Source of the DNA: Maylandia zebra
Lineage: Eukaryota > Chordata > Actinopteri > Cichliformes > Cichlidae
NCBI RefSeq assembly: GCF_041146795.1
Contig: NC_135170.1
Span: 23,244,033-23,308,032 of the forward strand
Direction: 5' to 3'
Length of the DNA: 64,000 nucleotides
Each line of letters begins with the position of its first letter. The stretch's first letter is position 1. Below the pieces are notes generated by a model. That model ran no database searches, was not told the origin of the DNA, and was given only the letters and a program-made list of their open reading frames with translations. Positions 22,701 through 31,900 of the stretch are shown here, piece after piece. A program made the translations under genes and the position numbers.

Positions 22701-25700
22701 AAACCCTTCTTGTAACCCCTCATCAATTTGTTTGCACAGACTACTGTAGGACATATCCGAGCCAAGATCTGAAATTTGTCCACCATGCAACTTGAATTCT
22801 CTGCGTGGAAACAAAGCTGCCACATCACTGAGACTCAAAACTTGGTCATATCCTCTGGACGGACGACTCACCCTGCCAGGGGAAACCCCAGCAACACTAG
22901 GCGCCGGTGACACTGAAGCTGGGATGTTGAAGTTCTTGGTGGGCGTATCAGTGTCTCTTAGCATGGATGAGGGAAAGGTGGAGATGTCTCTGTCCTGTGG
23001 TAGAATGGGCTGTGTGTGAGAGTCTGTGTTAGGGGATGTGGTCAGCTGGCATAGCCAGGTGTCTGTCAGGATGTGTGGGGTCAAGTAGGGCACTCCTGCT
23101 GCTGGTTAGGAATATCTTCCATCTCAAGCGGCACGGCCAGATGATCTCCAGCCCCTCCGACGTCCGTTGACAGCAGGTCACTCTCGATGTCGTCGAGGAG
23201 CAAGAGCTGGGCCATACCTTCATCCTCCAACGCTCTTAACTTTTCACCTCTGATGTACTCAACGATCAGGTCATACAGTTCTGGTTCACTTAAGCCATAG
23301 GTGTCAAACTCTGGCCCGCGGGCCAAATTTGGCCCGCAGCCTAATTACATTTGGCCCGCGAAGCCATACCAAATTATTATTAGAGCTGGCCTACTGGTAT
23401 TATACAGCTAATATATATATTGTTTAGTATTAAGCTTTGCTCGTTCCATATTCAGTTTTTCAGCAAAACTTGTTTGAGTCCATAAGAAGAGATTCATTCT
23501 TAAATCTGGAGGAAGATTTTTTTTCAATAAATATTAATGTTAGCCCGCGACCTTGTTCCAGTTTTGAATTTTGGCCCACTGTGTATTTGAGTTTGACACC
23601 CCTGACTTAAGCCATCAAGATTGCGAGTCATACTGCCATCCTCCACTGAAGAAACAACAGTGCGCAGCTGGCTCACACTCAAATCACAAAGTCTTTTCTG
23701 GATCTTTACTATCAACAACCGCCGTGGGGTAACAGTGGCCATCTTGACGTTTTGACTGTGACCTGGGCTCCCTGGATGACGCACTCAATGCAGCCTTCCC
23801 TGAGACTTTGGACACCAGTTCTGGTCGTTTGGCACACACGTCACCACTAGACGATCCCGTTTTCTTACAAAAATAAACATGTAGCTTTTTCAACCTGCTA
23901 CAATGACAATCACATACATTCATATATGGAAGTAGAACATCCTGTGAAACTATAAAATCTTATAAAAGCAGCTTAAATTAGCAACAACAAACAGGCCTCA
24001 TGACCTGATTTCTACTACACGTATAAGGCTGCCAGGCACCAGCCGCTCCCACCCGACGACGGGCACCGGAACAGTCAGGACCTCCTCCACTTCCACGGCT
24101 TCGGGGAACGCCAGTTGGGGTGGCGGCCGGGACCAGATCCGAGCTGCCAGGTTCTCAATCCATCATACGCTCGATTCGATTCTGCAGTTCTTCCTGCTGC
24201 TCCCGCTGTTTGGCCATGTGTTTTGCAAATGTGGCTCTGTGGTGCATTGGAAATCTGACTGTTTGCTTTTTCACAATCTTTTTTCTTCTTATTTTATAAA
24301 TTTGTTTGTTGCTCATTGAGCCAAAGAGAGTAATTCTTAATCATGAGATACAATAAAATGTATACAGTGGGGCAAAAAAGTATTTAGTCAGCCACCGATT
24401 GTGCAAGTTCCCCCACCTAAAATGATGACAGAGGTCAGTAATTTGCACCAGAGGTACACTTCAACTGTGAGAGACAGAATGTGAAAAAAAAATCCATGAA
24501 TCCACATGGTAGGATTTGTAAAGAATTTATTCGTAAATCAGGGTGGAAAATAAGTATTTGGTCAATAACAAAAATACAACTCAATACTTTGTAACATAAC
24601 CTTTGTTGGCAATAACAGAGGTCAAACGTTTACTATAGGTCTTTACCAGGTTTGCACACACAGTAGCTGGTATTTTGGCCCATTCCTCCATGCAGATCTT
24701 CTCGAGAGCAGTGATGTTTTGGGGCTGTCGCCGAGCAACACGGACTTTCAACTCCCGCCACAGATTTTCTGTGGGGTTGAGGTCTGGAGACTGGCTAGGC
24801 CACTCCAGGACTTTCAAATGCTTCTTACGGAGCCACTCCTTTGTTGCCCGGGCGGTGTGTTTTGGATCATTGTCATGTTGGAAGACCCAGCCTCGTTTCA
24901 TCTTCAAAGTTCTCACTGATGGAAGGAGGTTTTGGCTCAAAATCTCACGATACATGGCCCCATTCATTCTGTCCTTAACACGGATCAGTCGTCCTGTCCC
25001 CTTGGCAGAAAAACAGCCCCATAGCATGATGTTTCCACCCCCATGCTTCACAGTAGGTATGGTGTTCTTGGGATGCAACTCACTATTCTTCTTCCTCCAA
25101 ACACGACGAGTTGAGTTTATACCAAAAAGTTCTACTTTGGTTTCATCTGACCACATGACATTCTCCCAATCCTCTGCTGTATCATCCATGTGCTCTCTGG
25201 CAAACTTCAGACGGGCCTGGACATGCACTGGCTTCAGCAGCGGAACACGTCTGGCACTGCGGGATTTGATTCCCTGCCGTTGTAGTGTGTTACTGATGGT
25301 GACCTTTGTTACTTTGGTCCCAGCTCTCTGCAGGTCATTCACCAGGTCCCCCCGTGTGGTTCTGGGATCTTTGCTCACCGTTCTCATGATCATTTTGACC
25401 CCACGGGATGAGATCTTGCGTGGAGCCCCAGATCGAGGGAGATTATCAGTGGTCTTGTATGTCTTCCATTTTCTGATGATTGCTCCCACAGTTGATTTTT
25501 TCACACCAAGCTGCTTGCCTATTGTAGATTCACTCTTCCCAGTCTGGTGCAGGTCTACAATACTTTTCCTGGTGTCCTTCGAAAGCTCTTTGGTCTTGGC
25601 CATGGCGGAGTTTGGAGTCTGACTGTTTGAGGCTGTGGACAGGTGTCTTTTATACAGATGATGAGTTCAAACTGGTGCCATTCATACAGGTAACGAGTGG

Positions 25701-27741
25701 GGGACAGAAAAGCTTCTTACAGAAGAGGTTACAGGTCTGTGAGAGCCAGAGATCTTCCATGTTTGAGGTGACCAAATACTTATTTTCCACCCTGATTTAC
25801 GAATAAATTCTTTACAAATCCTACCATGTGAATTCATGGATTTTTTTTCACATTCTGTCTCTCACAGTTGAAGTGTACCTCTGGTGCAAATTACTGACCT
25901 CTGTCATCATTTTAAGTGGGGGAACTTGCACAATCGGTGGCTGACTAAATACTTTTTTGCCCCACTGTATATGACACAATATGCACTCACAGTCATTAAG
26001 AGAATACATGGTAACGCTACCTGAAAATATTAGATATCTTTAGATGCACAGCAACAGTAACTTTGTTAATTGTGATTTCAATGATTTCTGTGAGAGAAAT
26101 TCTGAAATAAGTTAAGTCATTGGTGCTTTCACAAAAATGAAAACCAGGATTTAGTGAAAAATTGTGTAATAATACTATATTGACATTTTTAAGTATGTAA
26201 ACTGTGTCATATGACAAAGTAAAGTGTATTTCATTTTATTTCTGATAATTACGTGTATTTACTTGGAATAAGCTTTGTTTTACTGTTTTTTCCACAGCTT
26301 TTTAACATGTTTCCTTGGCTGTTCGGTTGGATAAAAAATCGCCAGGTGGTGTTAAAAAATGTTGAGATGGCTGTCACAGATATAAAGAATTTAATTAATC
26401 ATCTGAAAGAGACTCTGGAGCCCGGACTGTGCCGAGGGCTTGTGGACTGTTTTCTGATTGTGAAACAGAAAGAAGAAGTAAGACAATATGTGTTTTTTAA
26501 AATTATGATAATATTATTTACACTTTAGGTTTGATAGCAATAAGCAATGTGAGTGTTACTTCTTTTAGGACTCCTGTGTTTTGGATACTCACTACAATGA
26601 GGAGAACTTGACATTCACAGTGAGCAACCTGTTTGCTGCTGGCACTGACACCACAGCAGCCACACTGAGATGGGGTTTGCTGTTAATGGCTAAATACCCA
26701 CACATACAGGGTAAGGAACTGGACAAGACATGCAAGTCTCATTATGTATGGTAATAACACATAAATAGAGTTCAGTGTCCTGTTGGGGTACAAGACCAAG
26801 GACTTCAGTTATGGGTTTACTGACATGTCAGCATGTGATATCAGAGAGATAAGGCAAAAAATTAGGAGTTTTGTCTTTGTTACTACCAGTCAGTGGTAAA
26901 TAAATACACATGTCAGATGCAAACAATGTGCACCATAACAATATTCTGTGTATATTTTGGATTTAAATTTTTTTTTTTTACACATTTTAGCAGATCTGTT
27001 AAAACTAATGTGGACAAATGCGTTTCTTTATTTTGTCTCTGCAGAGCAGGTCCACGAGGAGCTGAGCCGGGTAGTAGGAAGCCGACAAGTTTGTGTAGAT
27101 GACCGGAAAAACCTGCCGTACACTGATGCAGTCATTCACGAGACTCAGAGACTGGCGAATATTGCTCCCATGTCTCTTCCTCACCAAACTAGCCAAGATG
27201 TCACCTTCAAGGGATACTTTATCAAAAAGGTCAGCTGCTGTACCTAAATATATTTTAACATCTTGATTCACTTCTGATAACCTGAACTAGTTCTGTAGAT
27301 GTACATCTACATGAGAAATCTTCTTGGTTTCCCACAGGGAACTATTGTGTTTCCCCTTCTCACCTCTGTCCTGTATGATGAGAGTGAATGGGAGAGCCCA
27401 CACACTTTTAACCCTTCACATTTTCTGGACAAAAAGGGTCAATTTGTCAGGAGAGATGCCTTCATGCCCTTTTCTGCAGGTATGACAACTTTGATAAAAT
27501 GTACACTTCCACAGACGTGATTGGATTTAAATGAGTGTAAACTGCTCTTGCAGGTCGCAGGATGTGTCTCGGAGAAGGTCTGGCTAAGATGGAGCTCTTC
27601 CTCTTCTTCACCTCCCTCATTCAGCGCTTTCGTTTCACTCCTCCACCTGGAATCACAGAGGATGAACTGGATCTCACACCAGCTGTGGGATTCACCACCC
27701 CTCCTTCACCTCATATGCTGTGTGCTGTCAGTCGCCAGTGA
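13776..27741 (+). CDS. cyp2k-like: gene A: cytochrome P450 family 2, CYP2K-like (9 exons, intact)
   Basis: Exons: 13776-13985, 14142-14304, 15508-15657, 15846-16006, 26298-26477, 26569-26710, 27045-27229, 27338-27479, 27554-27741. All introns are GT-AG, and lengths 163, 150, 161, 180, 142, 185, 142 and 188 follow the CYP2 pattern. The product has 506 residues with no stop. It shows an N-terminal membrane anchor (about 18-37), proline hinge [14 protein letters not shown]-helix WKELR, I-helix AGTDTT (312-317), K-helix ETQR, and haem loop [10 protein letters not shown] with Cys449. By family knowledge it is an ER haem monooxygenase for fatty acids or xenobiotics using NADPH-P450 reductase. An in-frame ATG at 13827 is an alternative start. 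Intron 4 is 10.3 kb because of inserted transposons. CYP2K is judged from remembered family sequence; the paralogue number is unknown. Confidence 0.92.
16164..17177 (-). repeat. 3' LTR of the Gypsy element, with an internal 64-bp duplication
   Basis: The LTR spans from the polypurine tract junction at 17177 to TGTTACC at 16164. A 64-bp block at 16251-16314 is repeated at 16914-16977 with one mismatch. In element orientation each copy includes AATAAATGAGCTCC, a candidate poly(A) signal. The 5' LTR keeps only its first 44 bp. The region between the repeats is AT-rich and non-coding. Confidence 0.65.
17320..18468 (-). pseudogene. Gypsy integrase C-terminal part and tail
   Basis: A frame of 382 residues. 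It starts with [20 protein letters not shown] and [12 protein letters not shown], the conserved end of the Gypsy integrase core, followed by a [16 protein letters not shown]-type C-terminal domain. A long acidic and proline-rich tail ends close to the polypurine tract. It is out of frame with the preceding integrase part because of an indel near 18475-18500, in a G/T-rich stretch. Confidence 0.8.
18486..19853 (-). pseudogene. Gypsy RNase H and integrase N-terminal part
   Basis: A 455-residue frame beginning in the RNase H connection ([44 protein letters not shown]). It continues into the integrase with the HHCC-type zinc region ([19 protein letters not shown]) and the catalytic core ([20 protein letters not shown]). 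The third acidic residue lies past the frame break at the 3' end. The frame also breaks from the reverse transcriptase near 20020, where the correct phase continues through a GFLGYYRTF motif. Confidence 0.85.
20021..20827 (-). pseudogene. Gypsy reverse transcriptase
   Basis: A 268-residue frame with the ordered motifs of Ty3/Gypsy reverse transcriptase: [54 protein letters not shown] and the catalytic SPYLDDVL. The SPYLDD box retains both aspartates. The region upstream (20832-21134) holds the protease-RT linker in another phase. The frame ends early at an indel near 20020. It is part of a defective element, so it is annotated as a pseudogene despite conserved motifs. Confidence 0.87.
21174..21857 (-). 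pseudogene. Gypsy aspartic protease region
   Basis: A 227-residue frame containing [12 protein letters not shown], the catalytic Asp-Ser-Gly of a retroviral-type aspartic protease, followed by a flap-like region and LNCLILGSN, which matches the usual second ILG motif. It lies just after the gag zinc knuckle and before the reverse transcriptase. It is separated by frame changes on both sides, of which one may be an original gag-pol frameshift and the other decay. Confidence 0.75.
21900..23742 (-). pseudogene. Gypsy gag (capsid and nucleocapsid), interrupted by a MITE
   Basis: On the minus strand gag starts near 23742 ([10 protein letters not shown]). It is interrupted at 23604-23296 by a hAT MITE, continues to about 23093, and then runs as a 397-residue capsid frame to 21900. 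Capsid-like text includes [23 protein letters not shown] zinc knuckle [14 protein letters not shown] is encoded at about 21910-21952 in a different phase, because a run of six G (on the + strand) near 21953 shifts the frame. Gag would form the virus-like particle and bind RNA. Confidence 0.75.
23296..23604. mobile_element. hAT-type MITE (309 bp) inside gag
   Basis: The ends are CATAGGTGTCAAACTC and GAGTTTGACACCCCTG, an imperfect 16-bp inverted repeat. Perfect 8-bp direct repeats ACTTAAGC lie at 23288-23295 and 23605-23612. Inside are several GGCCCGC phrases. It has no coding capacity. The host gag frame matches on both sides once the MITE and one repeat copy are discounted. Confidence 0.85.
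23907..24362. other. intron 4 DNA between the Gypsy and Tc1 insertions
   Basis: The first part is ordinary AT-rich intron sequence. About 24020-24215 is a GC-rich island, unlike its surroundings. On the minus strand it has a short open stretch starting [13 protein letters not shown], which may be a fragment of another mobile element, but no family was recognised. Confidence 0.35.
24365..25967 (-). mobile_element. Tc1-type DNA transposon, copy 1 (complete)
   Basis: The ends read CAGTGGGGCAAAAAAGTATT and its inverse, with near-perfect inverted repeats of about 200 bp (24365-24564 and 25768-25967), flanked by the TA duplication (24363-24364, 25968-25969). Total length is 1603 bp. It carries an uninterrupted transposase and so is potentially autonomous. 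A close relative lies at 44484-46091 in the opposite orientation. Confidence 0.93.
24581..25603 (-). CDS. Tc1 transposase (DD34E), intact
   Basis: A 340-residue frame, the usual Tc1 length. The N-terminal half is two helix-turn-helix domains (about 5-60 and 70-120) with a GAPRKIS hook. The catalytic domain has WSDETK with Asp153, FQHDNDPKH with Asp244 and SPDLNPTEN with Glu279. The Asp244 to Glu279 spacing gives 34 intervening residues, the Tc1 DD34E signature. A glycine-rich [10 protein letters not shown] box is present. It would bind the long inverted repeats and cut and paste the element into TA sites. The frame ends about 15 bases from the inner edge of one inverted repeat. Confidence 0.92.
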   Translation of the reverse strand: MAKTKELSKDTRKSIVDLHQTGKSESTIGKQLGVKKSTVGAIIRKWKTYKTTDNLPRSGAPRKISSRGVKMIMRTVSKDPRTTRGDLVNDLQRAGTKVTKVTISNTLQRQGIKSRSARRVPLLKPVHVQARLKFAREHMDDTAEDWENVMWSDETKVELFGINSTRRVWRKKNSELHPKNTIPTVKHGGGNIMLWGCFSAKGTGRLIRVKDRMNGAMYREILSQNLLPSVRTLKMKRGWVFQHDNDPKHTARATKEWLRKKHLKVLEWPSQSPDLNPTENLWRELKVRVARRQPQNITALEKICMEEWAKIPATVCANLVKTYSKRLTSVIANKGYVTKY

Positions 27742-28005
27742 GAGACACATGGAACTTGACATTATAGCATTTACTTGTGACAATAGCATAAGCAATAGCA
27801 TCAAACAGATGTCAGCATTCTGAACAACAGGCAAAGGCAGATGTCAAGGGAACAGATTTTTCTGACTACTTTTTAGTTTTACTCCCTACAGTTTCAAGCA
27901 AATATCTGTACTTTCTACTTATTACGTTTTCAAAACAGGCTCATTACTTTGGCTATAATGCATTTGGGGGGAATCATTATCTCGTTATTATCTTGTCACT
28001 GTGGA
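27742..28005. other. 3' flank of gene A
   Basis: Non-coding DNA following the stop codon. From about 27806 it matches the first bases of this window and so defines the duplicated downstream flank. No strong poly(A) signal is seen in this first part; AATAAA occurs later at about 28470. Confidence 0.5.
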
Positions 28006-28188
28006 CCTCCCAGCCCATTGTTCCTTCACTGGGCTGGTTTCAGTCATTATGCAAATGTACTGTTTATTAGATTGGAGAAACCTGCAGTCAGCTGACACTG
28101 AAGAAGTCACTTGGATGAGAGACGAAACGTTTCTCCCACTGAAAACGCTACTTTCAGATAAACAGAATCAACTTTTGGAGACTGCAGA
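28006..28188. repeat. Penelope-like terminal fragment
   Basis: This block is absent from the matching flank at the start of the window (position 215-222). It contains CTGAAGAAGTCACTTGGATG followed closely by GAGACGAAACGTTTC, the same style of sequence as the inverted terminal repeats of the Penelope-like element at 29630-30443. It is probably a short 3' fragment of a related element. No protein is encoded. Confidence 0.5.
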
Positions 28189-28391
28189 CCTTTGTTTGTT
28201 TATTAATCACCAGTGGATAAAAAAAGATGACATGTGTCAAAGTCAGGGATTAAAAGTGATTGTTTTTAAGTGTCAGTTAATTTCCAGTGCAGCTTTCCTC
28301 TCAGCTCAACAAACATCACAAACACACAAAGTGTTTGTGTGCAGTTTGTCTCAAAGTGTGTTGCTAGCTAAAGGTCCAGCTGCTGTATTTC

Positions 28392-29614
28392 CTTGCTGTA
28401 GGTTAGTGCAGGATAAACAGGTTAGTTTGTTGTACTGTGAAAAGTGAAGAACACACTGCTCTTTAAGAATAAACAGTGTGGTTTATTTACAAAGTGGTAA
28501 AAACAGTGAACAGCTGATCCAGGTGCAATGAAAGTTGAGTGGGTGGTTTTCTCCTCTTCTTTTCGTCCGTGCCCGAGTAGAGAATAAACACCCCGTGTCC
28601 TCCAATAACCCTCGTCCCAGGTGGTGATTAACCCTCGAAATTCCGAGAACACAACATCACGGGCAGGCCGACCGATGCCAGTCACTTCTAACAAGTAAAA
28701 TCAAAGTATAATTGACAGAATGAGTGGAGTCATTCAAATTTTTGATTACCAACCAGAACTTTGTTTGAATGATTAACAGATCATATCAGTATTTTTGTTT
28801 TTCACTGTTATTTTTTAGAGAGTAATTTGTTAGAGGTTTATTCTTTCAATTGCAGGAGAATTGTGAAAAATGTTGTTTTCTGCAGATACATTTGGAATTG
28901 TGCATTTTCAATAACGGATCTAAAATGGCAATAAACGAAAGTCTTTAGCTTTTCAGTTTGCTTTTTGCACGCAGTGAAACACATCATGAACATAAAGAAG
29001 ACACACTTTTACCAAAACAGTGAAGATACTACAAATGGCATGTAAAAATACAGCATGTTGGATCAGGTTTAGATAGGTATTCTTACATTGTACTCTAATT
29101 TATTCAATATTTAAATCTGCTTAGCCAGCTATTTTAGTGCAACAAACCTTTGGAGGAAACTAAGCTCTATAATGAACACTCACAGTCCAAGCCATTAACA
29201 GTCAGATTTATGGTTGACCAGACTTTAGTTAGAATTTGTTTTGTTTTGTTTTTTAGACAGTAATTTTTTAAAGGCTTTACCTTTTCCATTGGTGCAACCT
29301 TTTAATTTCTTTTTTTAAATTTACCTATGCTGTGTCTATGTTTAGTAGTTAATACCCAGGTAACATCCTTGACCACATTAGTTGTTCTTCCTGTTAAAAG
29401 CGGGTTTTTCCTTCCTACTGTTGCCAAAGCACTTGCTCAGGGAGTCATATGATGGTTGTAATACAATTAATTGAAAATTCATAACAGCACTTATCACAGC
29501 CTATAAACTATAACTAAGAACTATAACTCCTTCCCATTTGCACCGAAACACACCCACAAAGAAAATAAGTTTCTTTTTCTGTACTAAAGTGCAATGGTGA
29601 AAGTGAGGTTAAAG
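28392..29614. other. intergenic DNA between genes A and B
   Basis: 28392-28680 is an insert not found in the duplicate flank, with AATAAA near 28470. 28681-29260 matches 1601-2160. About 29380-29450 has CTTCCTGTTAAAAGCGGG followed by a CTGTTGCCAAAGCACTTGCTC phrase, split by a few bases, a recurrent fish repeat motif also seen near 37000. No gene was recognised. Confidence 0.5.
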
Positions 29615-29629
29615 TAAGTAAGGCGTCGT

Positions 29630-30443
29630 CAAAGGAGCTTGCAAAGAAAAGCGTCTGGACTTCTTTAAGTTACTTGAAGACGTTTCACCTCTCATCCGAG
29701 AAGCTTCTTCAGTTCTAAGGTCAAATGGTGGAGAGTCCCAGATATAAACCTAGTGGGAGTAACCCCCCACAGAGGGACAAAAGGACCCCCTGATGATCCT
29801 CTAATCGCCTGAGCCAAGGTGTGAAACTGGGTGTGGGTCCCAATCAGCCAGAGTTTCGGGTGTGTTCATTGTGAAACCTGGCCCCACCTTATCATGCGAA
29901 TTCCTGGGATCAGATGGCCCAGGATGTGAGTGGGCGTTAAGGCGTCTGGGAAGGGATCTCAAAACTGGATTATAGATGGCAGAGAGTTGGTGTCGTAAAC
30001 CCCCGCCTCTGTTCAAAGATGGTCGCTCACAGTGGACATAGATGGCTTCTTTCACTCCTCTTTCAAACCATCTGTCCTCTCTGTCCAAAATGTGAACATT
30101 GGCATCCTCGAAAGAGTGTCCTTTATCCTTAAGATGCAGATGGACTGCTGAGTCTTGTCCTGTGGAGGTGGCTCTTCTGTGTTGTGCCATGCGCTTGTGA
30201 AGTGGCTGTTTGGTCTCTCCAATGTAGAGGTCTGGGCATTCCTCGCTGCACTGTACAGCATACACCACATTGTTAAGTCTGTTCAGACGTAAGTTCAGAC
30301 TCTCCACCATTTGACCTTAGAACTGAAGAAGCTTCTCGGATGAGAGGTGAAACGTCTTCAAGTAACTTAAAGAAGTCCAGACGCTTTTCTTTGCAAGCTC
30401 CTTTGACTACGATGACCTGGATGACTGAGAACCTTCACAGACA
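29630..30443 (-). mobile_element. 5'-truncated Penelope-like element
   Basis: An inverted pair of about 105-bp repeats (29628-29733 and 30303-30407) frames a GIY-YIG coding end. The whole is flanked by TAAGTAAGGCGTCGT at 29615-29629 and the same with one mismatch at 30444-30458, a 15-bp target duplication. Inverted LTR-like ends and a C-terminal GIY-YIG endonuclease are hallmarks of Penelope-like elements. The reverse transcriptase part is missing. Confidence 0.8.
29801..30310 (-). pseudogene. GIY-YIG endonuclease domain of a Penelope-like element
   Basis: A 169-residue open stretch. NVVYAVQC and LYIGETKQPLHKRMAQHRR form the GIY-YIG motif pair with the catalytic arginine. A downstream FERGVKEAIYV carries the expected glutamate, and SLNRGGGLRHQLS matches the conserved end region. 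Only the C-terminal endonuclease part of the full polyprotein remains, so it is annotated as a truncated remnant. The upstream start is not a real start codon context. Confidence 0.78.
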
Positions 30444-30458
30444 TAAGTAAGGTGTCGT

Positions 30459-31057
30459 GAAGAAATTGTGATCCCATTCTTGGAAGCACAAAGAAGAGGG
30501 GGAAGCACCGAATATGGATGATTTTGGAGAAGATTAGTCTTTCCTTCTAAAAGTTGCAGGGGATACATATTCTTTCAGACTTTGTGTCTCGGTATGCCTT
30601 AAAATGGGCCCCTTTCTATAAGGCAAGTCTTTTGTTTAGCAAATTCTTAAGAATCCACCAAATAACCCAGGTGATTTTGGAGAGGATAAAAGTTTCCTCA
30701 AGTGAAATACTTGATGGCTTGGAACATGAATCTTTGTTCTATTAGGATCTCTTTTTCTTTTTGATAGTTTCCACTGTAGCTTGGGGAAGTCTGCACTAAG
30801 TGCGCACATGTTTATTGACATCGATCAGAGTGTCTGATAGTGTTCCTTACAGTGGCTGGGAAGTGCAAATCACAAGTCCGCAACAAATTAACAAGTGGCT
30901 CTTGACGGAAAGGGATTGTCTGAAATACTGGAAGGGACTCAACGGTAGGGCTTTGGAGTTGACATAATGCCGCAATGTATTGTGGGAGCGCGGCGCCATA
31001 TATCTGGGTCACGAATCAAAGCAAACACACTGTGCTGGAAGGACGGTTGCTAGAAAC
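30459..31057. other. 5' flank of gene B and start of a foreign insert
   Basis: 30636-30860 matches the DNA upstream of gene A (4503-4518 plus 13522-13600), here without the L1. From about 30850 (ACAGTGGCTGGGAAGTGC) the sequence departs from gene A and looks like the terminal part of a DNA transposon. No gene in this part. Confidence 0.5.
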
Positions 31058-31312
31058 ATGCTTAAAAGCAGTTTAAAAGAAAAGGGACGGTACAGAGACA
31101 GGTTGCGTCCGGATGCAAAGAGACGGTACTTGCAGAAAATAGCGTACATTGGAAATGTGGAACCGTATGAAATACGGCCGTGGAGTAGAAACCCTGACGA
31201 CCTACCGCTATTGACGTAGCCTGATATATTTTCGTACCTTGTCTGTGGAGTCAGCGTGTACAAGGTGAACCGGTTTCGCAATTATAAATCTCTGGAGGGA
31301 CACATTCAAATT
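31058..31312 (+). pseudogene. possible ISL2EU/Harbinger-type transposon ORF fragment
   Basis: A short frame starting MLKSSLKEKGRYRDR runs to a TAG at 31217. Past that stop the same phase continues PDIFSYLV and NYKSLEGH. These phrases resemble the YPDI...YLV and YKSLEAYN motifs I associate with the YqaJ-containing protein of ISL2EU elements, recalled from memory. It is one exon at most, with a stop replacing the expected tyrosine, so it would be a dead fragment. It occupies the place where the first part of gene B exon 1 should lie. Confidence 0.4.
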
Positions 31313-31900
31313 AGTGCAGCATAAATTCATTCATGAGGGGGAAATTACAGTGAGAACATGTGGAGGCTGTTAGAGGGATAACATAGTGAGTTCAGTGCAT
31401 TGATGTGATATTGTCCTGATGGATTTAGTTATTCTTTATGGTTAAAGAAATTGCAATGATTTATTAGTGCAATGATTATTATAAATAATCATAATTATAG
31501 ATCTTGCTTCCATGTTTGTGTCCTGTGTCACTAAAAGTACATTTTATTGTAGTTTTATACATTGATTAATGACCTGCAAAATCTCCTTATCATATTAAGT
31601 GTCCATAACTGTCACTTAAAGTCAAACTTTATGCTTTCTTCATCTTGAAAGTGATTACATCCTTGCATTACATACTTTAGGTTCATTTTCTGCAGGCAGG
31701 TTTCTGAAAGAGAACAGGCAGATTTAGAATATAACATGCAGCGTTCTATAGATGGATGCATAAAAAAGAAGAAAAGTTACATGTATGTGCTAACTTTCTA
31801 AACACTTTGTTACATTTATGATAAGTGGATTAGAAAGTAGATAAAACACATTTATGTCAGCCTTGGCTCATTAAAGTCCTTGTCTTTAAATTAACTTTGT
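31313..31900. other. non-coding DNA before the truncated exon 1 of gene B
   Basis: AT-rich DNA unlike the gene A upstream region, with no reading frame or recognised repeat. No membrane-anchor exon for gene B could be found here in any frame. Confidence 0.45.

Larger units (their letters stand above)
16164..23902 (-). mobile_element. Ty3/Gypsy LTR retrotransposon in intron 4 of gene A
   Basis: Read on the minus strand: a 44-bp remnant of the 5' LTR (23859-23902), gag, protease, reverse transcriptase, RNase H, integrase, a polypurine tract (about 17178-17195, reading GCAGGGGAGAG before the LTR) and a 3' LTR (16164-17177). The order with integrase last defines Ty3/Gypsy. The outer ends read TGTTACC and GCTACA on the + strand, flanked by ATGA on both sides (16160-16163 and 23903-23906), a 4-bp target duplication. 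Several single-base frame changes and a MITE in gag make it defective. Confidence 0.85.

Noticed and set aside
24675-25622. A 315-codon open frame on the + strand opposite the Tc1 transposase (and its twin at 44830-45777 on the minus strand)
   Set aside because: It is the antisense shadow of a conserved transposase gene, with no domain of its own.
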